Shown here piece after piece: positions 28,181-37,486 of a DNA stretch of 64,000 nucleotides. Source of the DNA: Algorimicrobium echini (GTDB taxonomy: Bacteria > Bacteroidota > Bacteroidia > Flavobacteriales > Flavobacteriaceae); assembly GCF_900115185.1 (NCBI RefSeq), contig NZ_FOVN01000007.1, positions 103,157 through 167,156 of the forward strand, given 5' to 3'. The first letter of the stretch is position 1. Every line of letters starts with the position of its first letter. The translations under genes and the position numbers were made by a program. The notes under the pieces were generated by a model. It was not told the origin of the DNA. It ran no database searches and saw nothing but the letters and a program-made list of their open reading frames with translations.

Positions 28181-28885
28181 ATGAAGCAGACACTTTTAGT
28201 TTTAGCACTATTGGTTGGTTTTAGCAGTTTTGCACAAACATTAAATCAATTTGATGCCGATGGGAAACGCCACGGTAAGTGGAAAAAGAACTTTGATGGC
28301 ACCGATGTTATCCGTTATGAAGGTACATTTGAGCATGGTAAAGAAATAGGTGTGTTTAAATTCTATAAAAACATAAAAGGAGAAGCAATATTAACTGCCA
28401 CTCGCGAATTTAACTCTAATAATAATACTGCTAAAGTTACTTTCTATGGAAGCAATGGAATTGTTATTAGTGAAGGGATGATGCAGAACAAATTATATAT
28501 TGGAGACTGGAAGTATTACCATAGTAACGGAACTCAACTCATGACTTTTGAGAACTATAGCTCTAAAGGTCTGCTAGAAGGTGAAAAGCTTGTTTATTAT
28601 TTAAGTGGACAAATTGCAGAAAATGCACGTTATGAAAATGGAAAACGCCATGGTAAAACTATTAATTATGCAGAAAATGGCACTGTAATTAAAGAGCAGC
28701 ATTACCAGATAGGTGATTTGCATGGAATAGCCAAGTTTTTTGACGAATCAGGGACGTTGTTAGTTGAAGGTTTGTACAAAAACAATCAAAAACATGGCCT
28801 TTGGAAGTACTATGAAAATGGTGTTTTGAAAGAAGAAAAAGACTTTACACCAAAAAGTAATAATCCGTATAAAAAGTCTAATTAA
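28181..28885 (+). CDS. YwqK-like/MORN-type repeat protein
   Basis: A 234-residue exported protein. A signal peptide (about 1-19, ending FSSFAQ) precedes six or so repeats of about 23 residues with the pattern G-x-(R/K)-H-G-x-W-x-x-Y, for example DGKRHGKWKKNFDG, NGKRHGKTINYAENG and NNQKHGLWKYYENG. These are called YwqK or MORN-like repeats and are sometimes labelled antitoxins, but there is no toxin gene here, so it is more simply a periplasmic repeat protein of unknown role. Confidence 0.85.
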   Translation: MKQTLLVLALLVGFSSFAQTLNQFDADGKRHGKWKKNFDGTDVIRYEGTFEHGKEIGVFKFYKNIKGEAILTATREFNSNNNTAKVTFYGSNGIVISEGMMQNKLYIGDWKYYHSNGTQLMTFENYSSKGLLEGEKLVYYLSGQIAENARYENGKRHGKTINYAENGTVIKEQHYQIGDLHGIAKFFDESGTLLVEGLYKNNQKHGLWKYYENGVLKEEKDFTPKSNNPYKKSN

Positions 28886-28907
28886 AGCCTAATCCCGTAA
28901 AAATTAA

Positions 28908-28935
28908 AAAGCTCCTTAAAGTTTTAAGGAGCTTT
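28908..28935 (+). terminator. Terminator of the YwqK-like gene
   Basis: AAAGCTCCTTAAA pairs with TTTAAGGAGCTTT, a long perfect stem with a short loop. The trailing T run is short on the plus strand. Confidence 0.75.
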
Positions 28936-29087
28936 ACTTATTTAGGCATGCATTTGTAATTTTTAGCTATTAATCAATCAAAATGGGGAATACCTAAACA
29001 TAAGCGCTACAATATATATATTTAAAGGAGGATATCAAACAACGATTGTATTTTATTTTAAAGTTTTAATATAATTTTTATTAAAAA

Positions 29088-29123
29088 AATAAAGGCTACT
29101 GTTTTTACACAATAACCTTTATT
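29088..29123 (-). terminator. Terminator of the FAS1 lipoprotein gene
   Basis: AATAAAGG pairs with CCTTTATT; read on the minus strand the stem ends in a run of seven T. It lies 70 bases past the FAS1 stop codon. Confidence 0.6.
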
Positions 29124-29192
29124 CTCTTTCATAGCAATTTTAATTTAACGACTCTTCAAATAAGACGTTTATTTTATTGACTCTTTTTTCTA

Positions 29193-30623
29193 TTATAAAG
29201 GTGGTAAAACAACCTTATCGATAGCATGAATTACGCCATTGGAAGCTTGAACATCAACAGCAATTATGTTGCTAACTCTGCCGTTTGCATCTGTTAAGGT
29301 TGCACCACCAGTTATATTTGCTGTAATGTCTCCACCTAATGTGCTTACAGTCATATTATCCATTAATGCTGTTGATCTTACGTTTGCTCCGGCAACTGCG
29401 TGCATGTCTAATGTAGCTTTTAAAGTTGCTTCAGGGATATCACCTAAAGATGCTACATTTAATTCTGTTAGTAAATCGCCAAACGCGTCGTTTGTTGGTG
29501 CGAATACTGTAAAAGGCGCTGGAGCTGTTCCGTTTGGTGTAGAAAGTGTTCCTACGTAGTCAAAAGTTAAATCGTCTCTTGTTAATGCTGCTACTAAAGT
29601 TTCAAAAGTAGGATCAGCCAATGCGAAATCTACTACAGTTGGTAATCCAATTACAGCATCTACTGCGTGGATAACTCCATTTGTACCAACAACGTCAGCT
29701 TCCGCCACACTAGATATACCATTAAATGTTACACCATCTGAAGTATTGAAATATAAACTCATTGCGTTATCTCCAGCACCTGTTGCACTAGTTGTTGTAT
29801 ATCCTGAACCCATATTTACTAAATCTGTAGAAAAAGTGGCTCCTGCTAACACGTGATTTAAAAGTACCTGAGATAATACATCTGTAGGTACATCACCAAG
29901 ACCAGAAAAACCATTATCCGCTAAAAAGTCTGAAAATGCCATATCTACAGGTGCTAATACTGTATACGGTCCATTACCTTGTAAAACGGAAACTAAATCT
30001 CCATCTGCGGCTCCTAAAGCAGCTACTAAATTACTAAAGCTTGAATTAGCTAAAGCGTGGTCTACAACATCAGGTAATCCGATAACACCATCAACAATAT
30101 GAATTATTCCATTAGAGGCAGCTACATCTGCTGTAGAAACAGAAGCTACATTATTAAATCGAACATCATTGTTTGCTGTATTAAAATACAGGCTCATACT
30201 TGCACCGCCAGCACCTGTTGCGTTGGTAGAGGCATAACCACTACCTTGACTCACTAAAGCAGTCGAAGGAACTGACCCAGAAATCACGTGATTTAATAAT
30301 ACTTGCGATAAGACATCAGTTGGAACGTCATCTAAAGATGCGAAACCATTATCTGATAAAAAAGCAGCAAAAGCATCGTTGTCTGGTGCTAAAACTGTAA
30401 ACGGTCCAGAACCTTGTAGTACTGAAACTAAATCGCCATCGGCAGCTTGAAGAGCAGCTACTAAAGAACTTAATTCAGGGTTTGCCAACGCTAAATCAAC
30501 AATGTTATTTTGTTGTGGCGTGGGTGTAATTGGGTTGTTGTCGTCATCACTACTACATGATGCGATTAAGAATACTGCTAATAAACTAGCAGAAAATCTT
30601 TTTAAAGCTGTTAATGTTTTCAT
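29193..30623 (-). CDS. Surface lipoprotein with three fasciclin (FAS1) domains
   Basis: A 476-residue lipoprotein. The signal MKTLTALKRFSASLLAVFLI ends at a lipobox cysteine followed by SSDDDNNP, an acidic stretch known in Bacteroidota as a surface lipoprotein export signal. Three FAS1 adhesion domains follow (about 43-175, 176-310 and 311-476). Domains 1 and 2 are closely related to each other, with repeated DGDLVSVLQG and DVPTDVLSQVLLNHV. The start at 30623 is supported by the promoter at 30651-30683; the frame stays open upstream to 30716 but that part would code no signal peptide at the right place. The likely role is cell adhesion. Confidence 0.9.
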   Translation of the reverse strand: MKTLTALKRFSASLLAVFLIASCSSDDDNNPITPTPQQNNIVDLALANPELSSLVAALQAADGDLVSVLQGSGPFTVLAPDNDAFAAFLSDNGFASLDDVPTDVLSQVLLNHVISGSVPSTALVSQGSGYASTNATGAGGASMSLYFNTANNDVRFNNVASVSTADVAASNGIIHIVDGVIGLPDVVDHALANSSFSNLVAALGAADGDLVSVLQGNGPYTVLAPVDMAFSDFLADNGFSGLGDVPTDVLSQVLLNHVLAGATFSTDLVNMGSGYTTTSATGAGDNAMSLYFNTSDGVTFNGISSVAEADVVGTNGVIHAVDAVIGLPTVVDFALADPTFETLVAALTRDDLTFDYVGTLSTPNGTAPAPFTVFAPTNDAFGDLLTELNVASLGDIPEATLKATLDMHAVAGANVRSTALMDNMTVSTLGGDITANITGGATLTDANGRVSNIIAVDVQASNGVIHAIDKVVLPPL

Positions 30624-30650
30624 TTTATTTGATTTTTTATGTTTGTTTAT

Positions 30651-30683
30651 CAAACATACAAAAACATTAAACAAAACACCAAA
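30651..30683 (-). promoter_or_regulatory. Promoter of the FAS1 lipoprotein gene
   Basis: On the minus strand a -7 TATGTTTG (30651-30658) is preceded by a -33 TTTG (30680-30683) with a 21-base spacer. The leader to the ATG at 30623 is about 23 bases. Confidence 0.65.
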
Positions 30684-30752
30684 TTTGTTTACTAATTTTA
30701 ACAAAAAATTAAACAAAAATTATAAAAACCTTTAAATCAATCAGTTTTTGAG

Positions 30753-30785
30753 TTGCCATATATTGAACGAATTCTGTTATCTTTG
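30753..30785 (+). promoter_or_regulatory. Promoter of mnmA
   Basis: A TTG at 30753-30755 and TATCTTTG at 30778-30785 are 22 bases apart. Transcription would start about five bases before the mnmA ATG at 30795. The element overlaps the upstream in-frame alternative start, which is therefore rejected. Confidence 0.6.
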
Positions 30786-30794
30786 CACCAAATT

Positions 30795-31991
30795 ATGGAA
30801 AATAAAAAACGTGTTATAGTCGGTTTATCTGGAGGTGTAGATTCCAGTGTTGCAGCGTATCTTTTAAAGGAGCAAGGCTTTGAGGTTATTGGTTTGTTTA
30901 TGAAAAACTGGCATGATGACTCTGTAACAATTTCAGATGAATGTCCGTGGTTAGATGACAGCAATGATGCTATGTTAGTTGCTGATAAATTAGGAATTCC
31001 TTTTCAGACAGTTGATTTAAGTGAAGCCTATAAGGAACGTATAGTTGATTACATGTTCAAAGAATATGAAAGCGGTAGGACACCAAATCCTGACGTGCTA
31101 TGCAACCGAGAGATTAAATTCGATGTTTTTATGAAAATAGCATTAGACTTGGGAGCCGATTATGTAGCTACAGGTCACTATTGTCGTAAAACATCATTTA
31201 ATAAAAATGGTCAAACTATTCATCAATTATTAGCTGGTGTTGACATAAATAAAGATCAATCTTATTTTTTATGTCAATTATCTCAAGCGCAATTGGCAAA
31301 ATCGCTATTTCCTATTGGCGAACTAACAAAACCGCAAGTTCGCGATATAGCCTCAAAACTGGATTTAATTACGGCCGATAAAAAAGACTCACAAGGCTTG
31401 TGTTTTATAGGAAAGGTTCGACTACCAGAGTTTCTTCAGCAAAAATTAAAACCTAAAGAAGGGGTTATTGTTGAAATTCCAAATACATATAGAGGTTACA
31501 ATAATGAAATTCCAATATTCAATTCCAAACAGTCGGAACTAGACTATTTAACCAAAAAGGCCAATTACAGTGTGTCGGACGGTAAAATAGTAGGTAAACA
31601 TCAAGGCGCCCATTTTTATACTAAAGGACAGCGAAAAGGCTTGGCTGTTGGCGGTACTGTTGAACCACTTTTTGTAATTGATACCGACGTAGAAGCCAAT
31701 GTTATTTATACAGGTCAAGGTAAAATGCATCCTGGATTATACAAATCGGCACTGTTTATCACAAACGAAGATTTGCACTGGGTTCGTGAAGATTTAGCCT
31801 TGTTAGTTGGTGATACTTTAGATGTTCTAGCACGTATTCGTTATCGGCAACCATTAGAAAAAGCAACACTTTACCGTGTGGAATCTGGGTTGTTTATCGA
31901 GTTTTCAAATCCGCAATCAGCCATTGCTGAAGGGCAATTTGCAGCTTGGTATTTAGGAGAAGAACTTATTGGTTCGGGTGTTATATCTTAA
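30795..31991 (+). CDS. mnmA: tRNA-specific 2-thiouridylase MnmA
   Basis: A 398-residue enzyme that places sulfur on uridine 34 of Lys, Glu and Gln tRNAs. It starts [20 protein letters not shown] with the PP-loop, and has the two catalytic cysteines in [12 protein letters not shown] (about residue 104) and [11 protein letters not shown] (about 202). The C-terminal beta-barrel ends the protein. A frame open from TTG at 30753 would overlap the promoter, so the ATG at 30795 is chosen. Confidence 0.94.
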   Translation: MENKKRVIVGLSGGVDSSVAAYLLKEQGFEVIGLFMKNWHDDSVTISDECPWLDDSNDAMLVADKLGIPFQTVDLSEAYKERIVDYMFKEYESGRTPNPDVLCNREIKFDVFMKIALDLGADYVATGHYCRKTSFNKNGQTIHQLLAGVDINKDQSYFLCQLSQAQLAKSLFPIGELTKPQVRDIASKLDLITADKKDSQGLCFIGKVRLPEFLQQKLKPKEGVIVEIPNTYRGYNNEIPIFNSKQSELDYLTKKANYSVSDGKIVGKHQGAHFYTKGQRKGLAVGGTVEPLFVIDTDVEANVIYTGQGKMHPGLYKSALFITNEDLHWVREDLALLVGDTLDVLARIRYRQPLEKATLYRVESGLFIEFSNPQSAIAEGQFAAWYLGEELIGSGVIS

Positions 31992-32049
31992 TTTACGGAT
32001 TAGTAAAACAATCTATTTTAATAAACTTCATTTTAAATTTTAGCATATT

Positions 32050-32991
32050 ATGTCTAACAGAATTACCAAACTTTTTAATATTCAATATCCAATTATTCAA
32101 GCTGGAATGATTTGGAATTCAGGTTGGCGTTTAGCTTCAGCATCTAGTAACGCTGGTATTTTAGGCTTAATAGGAGCTGGAAGTATGTATCCTGACGTGT
32201 TGCGTGAGCATATTCAGAAATGTAAAAAAGCAACCAGTAAATCTTTTGGTGTTAACGTTCCCATGTTGTATCCAAATGTGGAAGAAATCATGAATATTAT
32301 TGTAGAAGAAGGTGTAAAAATTGTTTTCACTTCTGCAGGAAATCCTAAAACGTGGACAAGCTGGTTGCAAGAACGTGGCATTACGGTTGTCCATGTGGTG
32401 AGTAGTGTCAAGTTTGCCCTCAAAGCGCAAGAAGCAGGTGTGGATGCCGTTGTTGCCGAAGGTTTTGAGGCAGGTGGACATAATGGTCGTGATGAAACCA
32501 CAACATTAACATTAATTCCTATGGTAAAAGAACAGTTGTCCATTCCATTAATTGCGGCTGGAGGCATAGCCACTGGAAAAGCCATGTTAGCCACCATGAT
32601 TTTAGGAGCCGATGCAGTTCAAGTTGGAAGTCGCTTTGTGGCGAGTGAAGAAAGTTCAGCGCATCAAGCTTTTAAACAAGTTGTTGTGGATGCAAAAGAA
32701 GGTGCTACTCAATTAACGTTAAAAGAATTGGCACCAGTTCGTTTAATAAAAAACAAGTTTTTTAATGATATTCAGGAGCTTTATAAATCTGCTCCTACAC
32801 CAGAACAATTAAAAGAACTATTAGGGCGTGCACGTGCTAAACGTGGTATGTTTGAAGGTGATTTGGAAGATGGTGAATTAGAAATTGGTCAAATAGCAGG
32901 ACTTATCCACGATATAAAACCTGTAGCAGAACTAGTTAATACTATAATGACCGAGTTTGAGGATGCCAAAAGATATGTAGGATCACTTTAA
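32050..32991 (+). CDS. Nitronate monooxygenase family FMN protein
   Basis: A 313-residue TIM-barrel flavoprotein of the 2-nitropropane dioxygenase/FabK family. The FMN phosphate-binding signature is IPLIAAGGIATGKAMLATM followed by LGADAVQVGSRF (about 172-203), and the N-terminal QYPIIQAGMIWNSGWRLA is typical. A conserved catalytic histidine is in GFEAGGHNGRDE. It may detoxify propionate 3-nitronate or act as an enoyl-ACP reductase; the sequence does not separate the two with confidence. Confidence 0.87.
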   Translation: MSNRITKLFNIQYPIIQAGMIWNSGWRLASASSNAGILGLIGAGSMYPDVLREHIQKCKKATSKSFGVNVPMLYPNVEEIMNIIVEEGVKIVFTSAGNPKTWTSWLQERGITVVHVVSSVKFALKAQEAGVDAVVAEGFEAGGHNGRDETTTLTLIPMVKEQLSIPLIAAGGIATGKAMLATMILGADAVQVGSRFVASEESSAHQAFKQVVVDAKEGATQLTLKELAPVRLIKNKFFNDIQELYKSAPTPEQLKELLGRARAKRGMFEGDLEDGELEIGQIAGLIHDIKPVAELVNTIMTEFEDAKRYVGSL

Positions 32992-33048
32992 TAATTGTAC
33001 AATTAAATTTTAATAAAAGTTTATATAGTTTAGGCAAAACCTAAATAC

Positions 33049-33056
33049 TACTTTTG
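33049..33056 (+). promoter_or_regulatory. -7 promoter element just before the MATE gene
   Basis: TACTTTTG ends four bases before the ATG at 33061. Transcription from it would begin at or within a base or two of the start codon, giving a leaderless mRNA. Confidence 0.55.
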
Positions 33057-33060
33057 CCAA

Positions 33061-34437
33061 ATGGTACTCAGCAATTACACAAAAGAATTTAAATATAACT
33101 GGCAATTGGCAGCTCCTGTCATGCTGGGTATGTTAGGGCATACCTTTGTGGGTTTTGTTGACAATATTATGGTTGGGCAATTGGGAACTGCCGAATTAGC
33201 TGCTGTGTCTTTAGGTAATAGTTTTATGTTTATAGCCATGTCTTTAGGAATTGGTTTTTCTACCGCTATAACACCACTTATAGCAGAAGCCGATGCAGAA
33301 GGAAATTTTACCAAGGGTAAATCAGCTTTTAAGCATGGTTTATTTTTGTGCTCGTCTTTAGGGTTGTTTTTATTTATCCTGCTCTTATTTGCAAAACCTT
33401 TAATGTATGTAATGAAACAACCTTTAGAGGTTGTGGAGCTGGCTATTCCTTATTTAGAATGGGTGGCATTTTCATTAGTACCTTTAATTGTTTTTCAAGC
33501 GTTTAAGCAATTTAGTGATGGTTTATCCATGACACGATATCCCATGTATGCAACTATAGTAGCTAATGTTGTAAATGTCGTTTTAAACTATGTTCTTATT
33601 TTTGGAAAATTTGGTTTTCCCGAGTTTGGAATAGTTGGTGCTGCATATGGAACTTTAATTTCACGCATTGTGATGGTTGTTTTTCTTTGGTGGATTCTTA
33701 AAGGCCATAAAAAATCGAGAAATTATGTTACAAATATTAAAATATTTGTTTTAGATAAATTAGAGCTTCAAAAAGTCATTAACTTGGGGTCGCCTAGTGC
33801 TATGCAAATGTTTTTTGAAGTCGCCATTTTTACAGCTGCCATTTGGTTAAGTGGTTTGTTAGGTAAAAACGCGCAAGCAGCCAACCAAATTGCCTTAAAC
33901 TTATCATCAATGACATTCATGGTGGCAACAGGTTTAAGTGTTGCCTCTATGATTCGCGTCGGGAACCAAAAAGGATTAAAGAATTACTTTGAATTACGCA
34001 GAATTGCCTTTTCTATTTTTTTGTTAGGAACCATTTTGGCTGTCGCTTTTGGGTTGTTGTTCTTTGTTTTTCATGAGCAACTGCCAAAATTATATTTAGA
34101 TAATTCGGATGTTTTAAACGCAGTTGATAATGCTGAAGTAATGCGTATTGCGGCCAATTTATTAATTGCAGCTGCTATTTTTCAAATTAGTGATAGTATT
34201 CAAGTGGTTATGCTGGGTGCTTTACGTGGCTTACAGGATGTTAAAATACCAACCATTATTACCTTTATTTCATACTGGATTGTTGGGTTTCCAATTAGTA
34301 TTTATTTTGGAAGTGCCGAACGGTATGCTAGTTTTGGAATTTGGCTGGGCTTACTGGCTGGATTAACCGTTGCTGCTATTTTATTATTTATCCGATTTAA
34401 CTATCTTACCAAACGTTTAATTTTATCTAACAAGTAA
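33061..34437 (+). CDS. MATE family efflux transporter
   Basis: A 458-residue protein with twelve predicted membrane helices in two related halves (MLGMLGHTFVGFVDNIMVGQ in the first, LGSPSAMQMFFEVAIFTAAI in the second), the MATE/NorM layout. It should export drugs or cationic compounds in exchange for sodium or protons. The start lies at the predicted transcription start. Two short genes follow with gaps of 8 and 2 bases, likely on one transcript. Confidence 0.91.
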   Translation: MVLSNYTKEFKYNWQLAAPVMLGMLGHTFVGFVDNIMVGQLGTAELAAVSLGNSFMFIAMSLGIGFSTAITPLIAEADAEGNFTKGKSAFKHGLFLCSSLGLFLFILLLFAKPLMYVMKQPLEVVELAIPYLEWVAFSLVPLIVFQAFKQFSDGLSMTRYPMYATIVANVVNVVLNYVLIFGKFGFPEFGIVGAAYGTLISRIVMVVFLWWILKGHKKSRNYVTNIKIFVLDKLELQKVINLGSPSAMQMFFEVAIFTAAIWLSGLLGKNAQAANQIALNLSSMTFMVATGLSVASMIRVGNQKGLKNYFELRRIAFSIFLLGTILAVAFGLLFFVFHEQLPKLYLDNSDVLNAVDNAEVMRIAANLLIAAAIFQISDSIQVVMLGALRGLQDVKIPTIITFISYWIVGFPISIYFGSAERYASFGIWLGLLAGLTVAAILLFIRFNYLTKRLILSNK

Positions 34438-34445
34438 CTTCTTAT

Positions 34446-34673
34446 ATGGACTTCCCAAAATTTTTATTAGGCGATAACACCGATTTTCCCGAAGCAATTT
34501 TTGTTATTCATACCGAGTTTCCAAGATTCATAATTAATTTAGAAAATGACGATGTTGAATGGTTAGAAGATTTTGATCAACATGACCAAAAAGAATTGGA
34601 AATAGAGGCAGAAAGCCTCATACAACAAGCCAATGATTTTTACGATCGTGAAATAGAACGCTACGAAGATTAA
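34446..34673 (+). CDS. Conserved small acidic protein of unknown function
   Basis: A 75-residue very acidic protein: MDFPKFLLGDNTDFPEAIFV, then IHTEFPRFIINLENDDVEWL and a helical EIEAESLIQQANDFYDREIE tail. It has no signal or membrane segment. I recognise its type from flavobacterial genomes but no function is known. It is tightly packed between the MATE pump and the PAP2 phosphatase (8 and 2 bases), which supports translation. Confidence 0.75.
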   Translation: MDFPKFLLGDNTDFPEAIFVIHTEFPRFIINLENDDVEWLEDFDQHDQKELEIEAESLIQQANDFYDREIERYED

Positions 34674-34675
34674 TT

Positions 34676-35251
34676 ATGTTAGAACAATTAGTACAACTTG
34701 ATATTGAGCTTTTTCTTTATTTAAATAATTTAGGGTCTACATCTTGGGATGCATTTTGGATGTTTTATACCACCAAGTTCTATTGGATACCTTTCTATGC
34801 CGTTTTATTATTTTTAATTTTCAGAACACGGACGCCGAAACTATTTTTAATAACCATCGTGGTGATTGCTTTAATGGTTTTATTTACAGATCAAATGACC
34901 AATGTATTTAAAAAGGTTTTGGTCATGCGCTTGAGACCTTGTCATGACCCTACTTTAGAAGGTTTAATGCGTTTGGTTAAGCCTAATTGTGGCGGACAAT
35001 ACGGGTTTTTCTCTGGTCATGCTTCCAATTCTATGGCAGTTGCTGTTTTTAGTGGTTTATTGCTTCGCTTTAAGTATAAATATTTTATATTTTTCATGCT
35101 GCTCTGGTCAGCAGCTATGGGTTATAGCCGTATTTATATTGGTGTACATTTTCCTTTAGATGTTGTTTGCGGTATGGCGTTTGGAGCGTTATCAGGTTTT
35201 CTATTTTACAAACTAGATATTTATTTGCAACACCGCTTTCGTGTCCGTTAA
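34676..35251 (+). CDS. PAP2 superfamily membrane phosphatase
   Basis: A 191-residue membrane phosphatase with about five helices. The three PAP2 motifs are complete: KKVLVMRLRP (K-x6-RP), FFSGHASNS (PSGH-like) and SRIYIGVHFPLDVVCG (SR-x5-H-x3-D). Such enzymes remove phosphate from undecaprenyl diphosphate or lipid A. The first half is an LDIELFLYLNNLGSTSWDAFW segment typical of undecaprenyl-diphosphatase-like PAP2 proteins. It overlaps the convergent ArnT-like gene by four bases. Confidence 0.9.
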   Translation: MLEQLVQLDIELFLYLNNLGSTSWDAFWMFYTTKFYWIPFYAVLLFLIFRTRTPKLFLITIVVIALMVLFTDQMTNVFKKVLVMRLRPCHDPTLEGLMRLVKPNCGGQYGFFSGHASNSMAVAVFSGLLLRFKYKYFIFFMLLWSAAMGYSRIYIGVHFPLDVVCGMAFGALSGFLFYKLDIYLQHRFRVR

Positions 35252-36873
35252 TTTTTTTTGGTGAGTAAGTAGTAAGTGGCTACAAGTCTATCTTTATACT
35301 GACGGGATTCTTTAAAAGCGGTATTTAAATTGAACCTATCTATTTCTTTAATGGTGTAGTTCTCTTGAAGTATTTTAGAATCTTCAGGGCTCACACCAAT
35401 AGCTAATAATCCAAAATTTGTTTCTTTAGGCAAGCTAATTGACCCATCTTCATTTTTAATTTGAGGAATTTTTTGTCCGTATTCCCAAATCATTTCAGGT
35501 GCAATATAATTAAACTGATAGAGCTTTAACCGATTGGAAATTTCAGAATTAATAGGATGGTAATCGGGACTGTTTAAAGCCTCTTTAAGCGGTAAGGCTG
35601 TTAAAATTAGACTTGCATAAAGCCCAACCGTACAGATAATTACCAGGCGTATGTTTTTTTGTTTTAAGAATTTTAAAATTAAAATTCCCATAGAAAAAAC
35701 CAGTACTGTAGCAATGATAAAATAGAACCAATAACCAGCAAGGTTATCCTTAAGGAAAACAAATGCTAAAACAGGAAAAACAACTCCAATAATTCCTATG
35801 AGTCCAAAGTTGAAATAGACAGGTATGGTTTCACGTTTATTTTTTAAGTTTTTAAATTCACGTATTAAATAATCTAAATAAAAACTACAATTAATAGCCA
35901 GCGGAATTAGTACAGGCATTAAATATCTTGATTTTTTTTCAGGAATTAGTGATAATAAAATGACCGCAAATAGCGTCCATAAGAAACTAAATTTATACGC
36001 TTTCCGATTTCGCACACGTGTTTTTAAATACGGATATAATAAACTTATAAAAGCAGGAATAGTCCACAAACCACTTTGAGTAAAGAAGCTCCAATAGTAA
36101 TAAAACGGTCGCACATTATAGCTGCTCCAGTTTCCTGTTTCTTTTTCAGCTATAGCTAAAAAAGTTGCAGGATCTTCCAATCTCACATATAAATACCACC
36201 AACCTCCTATGGCAAGCGCTAAAATTATTAGAAGTATGGTTGGAATGACTTTCGATTTAAATCGTTTGTATTTAAATGAAAATCCATATGCTAAAACAAA
36301 GGGAAGCAGTAAGGCATAGAAGCTTACAGGGCCTTTACTTAAAATAGAGAAACCAATAAAGAAACTTGCTAAAAGAGCTGATTTCCATTGGGTTTTTTCT
36401 GCTTCAAAAAAACAAAATAGGTAATAAATAGCCACAGACATAAAACCGTGAGTAAAAATATCCCAAGGTGCTTCTATCATAATTCCAATAACATAGAAAG
36501 AGGTGCTAACCGTAATAGCAGCTAGCAAACCAAAAGATTGACTATGGGTAATTTTTCGAGATAATTTAAAAACAAAAATGGCTATCAGCATTATAAATAG
36601 TACCGCAGGTAAACGCATTGCAAACACACTTTTTACTCCAAAAACGAGAGCTGAAATAGCGGTAAGCCACGTAGGTAGAGGAGGTTTTTCATAACGTGCT
36701 TCACCATTCATGGTAGTAAGCAGCCAGTTGTTATCGGTTATCATTTCCCGAGCTGTAATAAAATTACGTGCTTCCATAATAGTCACGTTCATAACATCTA
36801 AATTTGGAAGCAAAACAAGAGCAACTCCAAAGCAAATAAATAAAACGGGATATTTTTTAAGAAGTGGAAGCAT
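35248..36873 (-). CDS. ArnT/PMT-like lipid-linked sugar glycosyltransferase
   Basis: A 541-residue GT-C protein with about twelve membrane helices. The first periplasmic loop has the acidic motif NVTIMEARNFITAREMI and a downstream NGEARYEKPPLPTWL, both hallmarks of the PMT/ArnT group, which take a sugar from an undecaprenyl-phosphate carrier and attach it to lipid A or protein on the periplasmic face. It is the third gene of a tightly overlapping operon (17-base overlap with the LAB_N gene), whose first gene would make the carrier-linked sugar. The acceptor is unknown. Confidence 0.87.
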   Translation of the reverse strand: MLPLLKKYPVLFICFGVALVLLPNLDVMNVTIMEARNFITAREMITDNNWLLTTMNGEARYEKPPLPTWLTAISALVFGVKSVFAMRLPAVLFIMLIAIFVFKLSRKITHSQSFGLLAAITVSTSFYVIGIMIEAPWDIFTHGFMSVAIYYLFCFFEAEKTQWKSALLASFFIGFSILSKGPVSFYALLLPFVLAYGFSFKYKRFKSKVIPTILLIILALAIGGWWYLYVRLEDPATFLAIAEKETGNWSSYNVRPFYYYWSFFTQSGLWTIPAFISLLYPYLKTRVRNRKAYKFSFLWTLFAVILLSLIPEKKSRYLMPVLIPLAINCSFYLDYLIREFKNLKNKRETIPVYFNFGLIGIIGVVFPVLAFVFLKDNLAGYWFYFIIATVLVFSMGILILKFLKQKNIRLVIICTVGLYASLILTALPLKEALNSPDYHPINSEISNRLKLYQFNYIAPEMIWEYGQKIPQIKNEDGSISLPKETNFGLLAIGVSPEDSKILQENYTIKEIDRFNLNTAFKESRQYKDRLVATYYLLTKKN

Positions 36874-37486
36874 AGGATCTGATTAAAATTAAATTTCTAA
36901 TATAGATAATAGCACCCAGAATATGACCTGTAAATAAAACTGGGTCTTTTCTGAAAACAGCATAAGTTAAAATCAGTATAGAACCTATTAAACTTAATAA
37001 CCAAAAACCAAATGGTAAAGCGGATTCTTTTTGTTTTTCGGAGTATAACCACTGATAAATAAAACGTAATGTGAAAACTATTTGTGATACAATTCCAAGT
37101 GTTAATAGCCAAAAAGGGATGGCTTCATTTTTAAAAAGTTTAACCACATCAATCGTATTATTATTAAAGTAGTAAATAGCTATAAATGTAGGCATCAGTA
37201 GTAAAAACCACTGCATGAATTTAGGATATTTTTGCCATTGGTTTTGTAATTGTAAATTCCGGATATAGATAAAATAGGTCAGTCCTTGGCCAAGCATGAT
37301 AGCAAAATCATCTCGTAGATATCCATAAATAAAAAGCAAAAATGAAGCAAATAAGCTCAAAGTCCAAAATATAGTTGGTGTAATTACACGTTTTTGTTTT
37401 TCAGAATGTAACCACTGGACAATAAGTCGGGATGAGAACAAAATTTGTGCTAAAAATCCAATGCTATATATGAGCCAATTACTCAT
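36857..37486 (-). CDS. Membrane protein with two LAB_N domains
   Basis: A 209-residue protein with about six membrane helices built as an internal duplication. Repeat 1 (about 1-80) has FLAQILFSSRLIVQWLHSEK and an ending GQGLTYFIYIRNL; repeat 2 (about 115-205) has IVSQIVFTLRFIYQWLYSEK and GHILGAIIYIRNL. Each is a lipid-A-disaccharide-synthase N-terminal (LAB_N) domain without the LpxB catalytic part. It lies between a DPM1/ArnC-like and an ArnT-like gene with overlaps of 1 and 17 bases, which points to a role with the lipid-linked sugar, possibly its flipping. Confidence 0.88.
   Translation of the reverse strand: MSNWLIYSIGFLAQILFSSRLIVQWLHSEKQKRVITPTIFWTLSLFASFLLFIYGYLRDDFAIMLGQGLTYFIYIRNLQLQNQWQKYPKFMQWFLLLMPTFIAIYYFNNNTIDVVKLFKNEAIPFWLLTLGIVSQIVFTLRFIYQWLYSEKQKESALPFGFWLLSLIGSILILTYAVFRKDPVLFTGHILGAIIYIRNLILIRSYASTS

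Larger units (their letters stand above)
28886..29192. other. Intergenic region between convergent genes
   Basis: These 307 bases hold a terminator for the plus-strand repeat-protein gene and one for the minus-strand FAS1 gene, with AT-rich sequence between them. No open frame, RNA gene or repeat is evident. Confidence 0.6.

Noticed and set aside
28181..28885. Toxin-antitoxin system, because YwqK-like proteins are sometimes labelled antitoxins.
   Set aside because: The protein has a signal peptide and no toxin gene is adjacent.
30795..31991. A longer mnmA starting at 30753.
   Set aside because: The extra part overlaps the predicted promoter and is not in family members.
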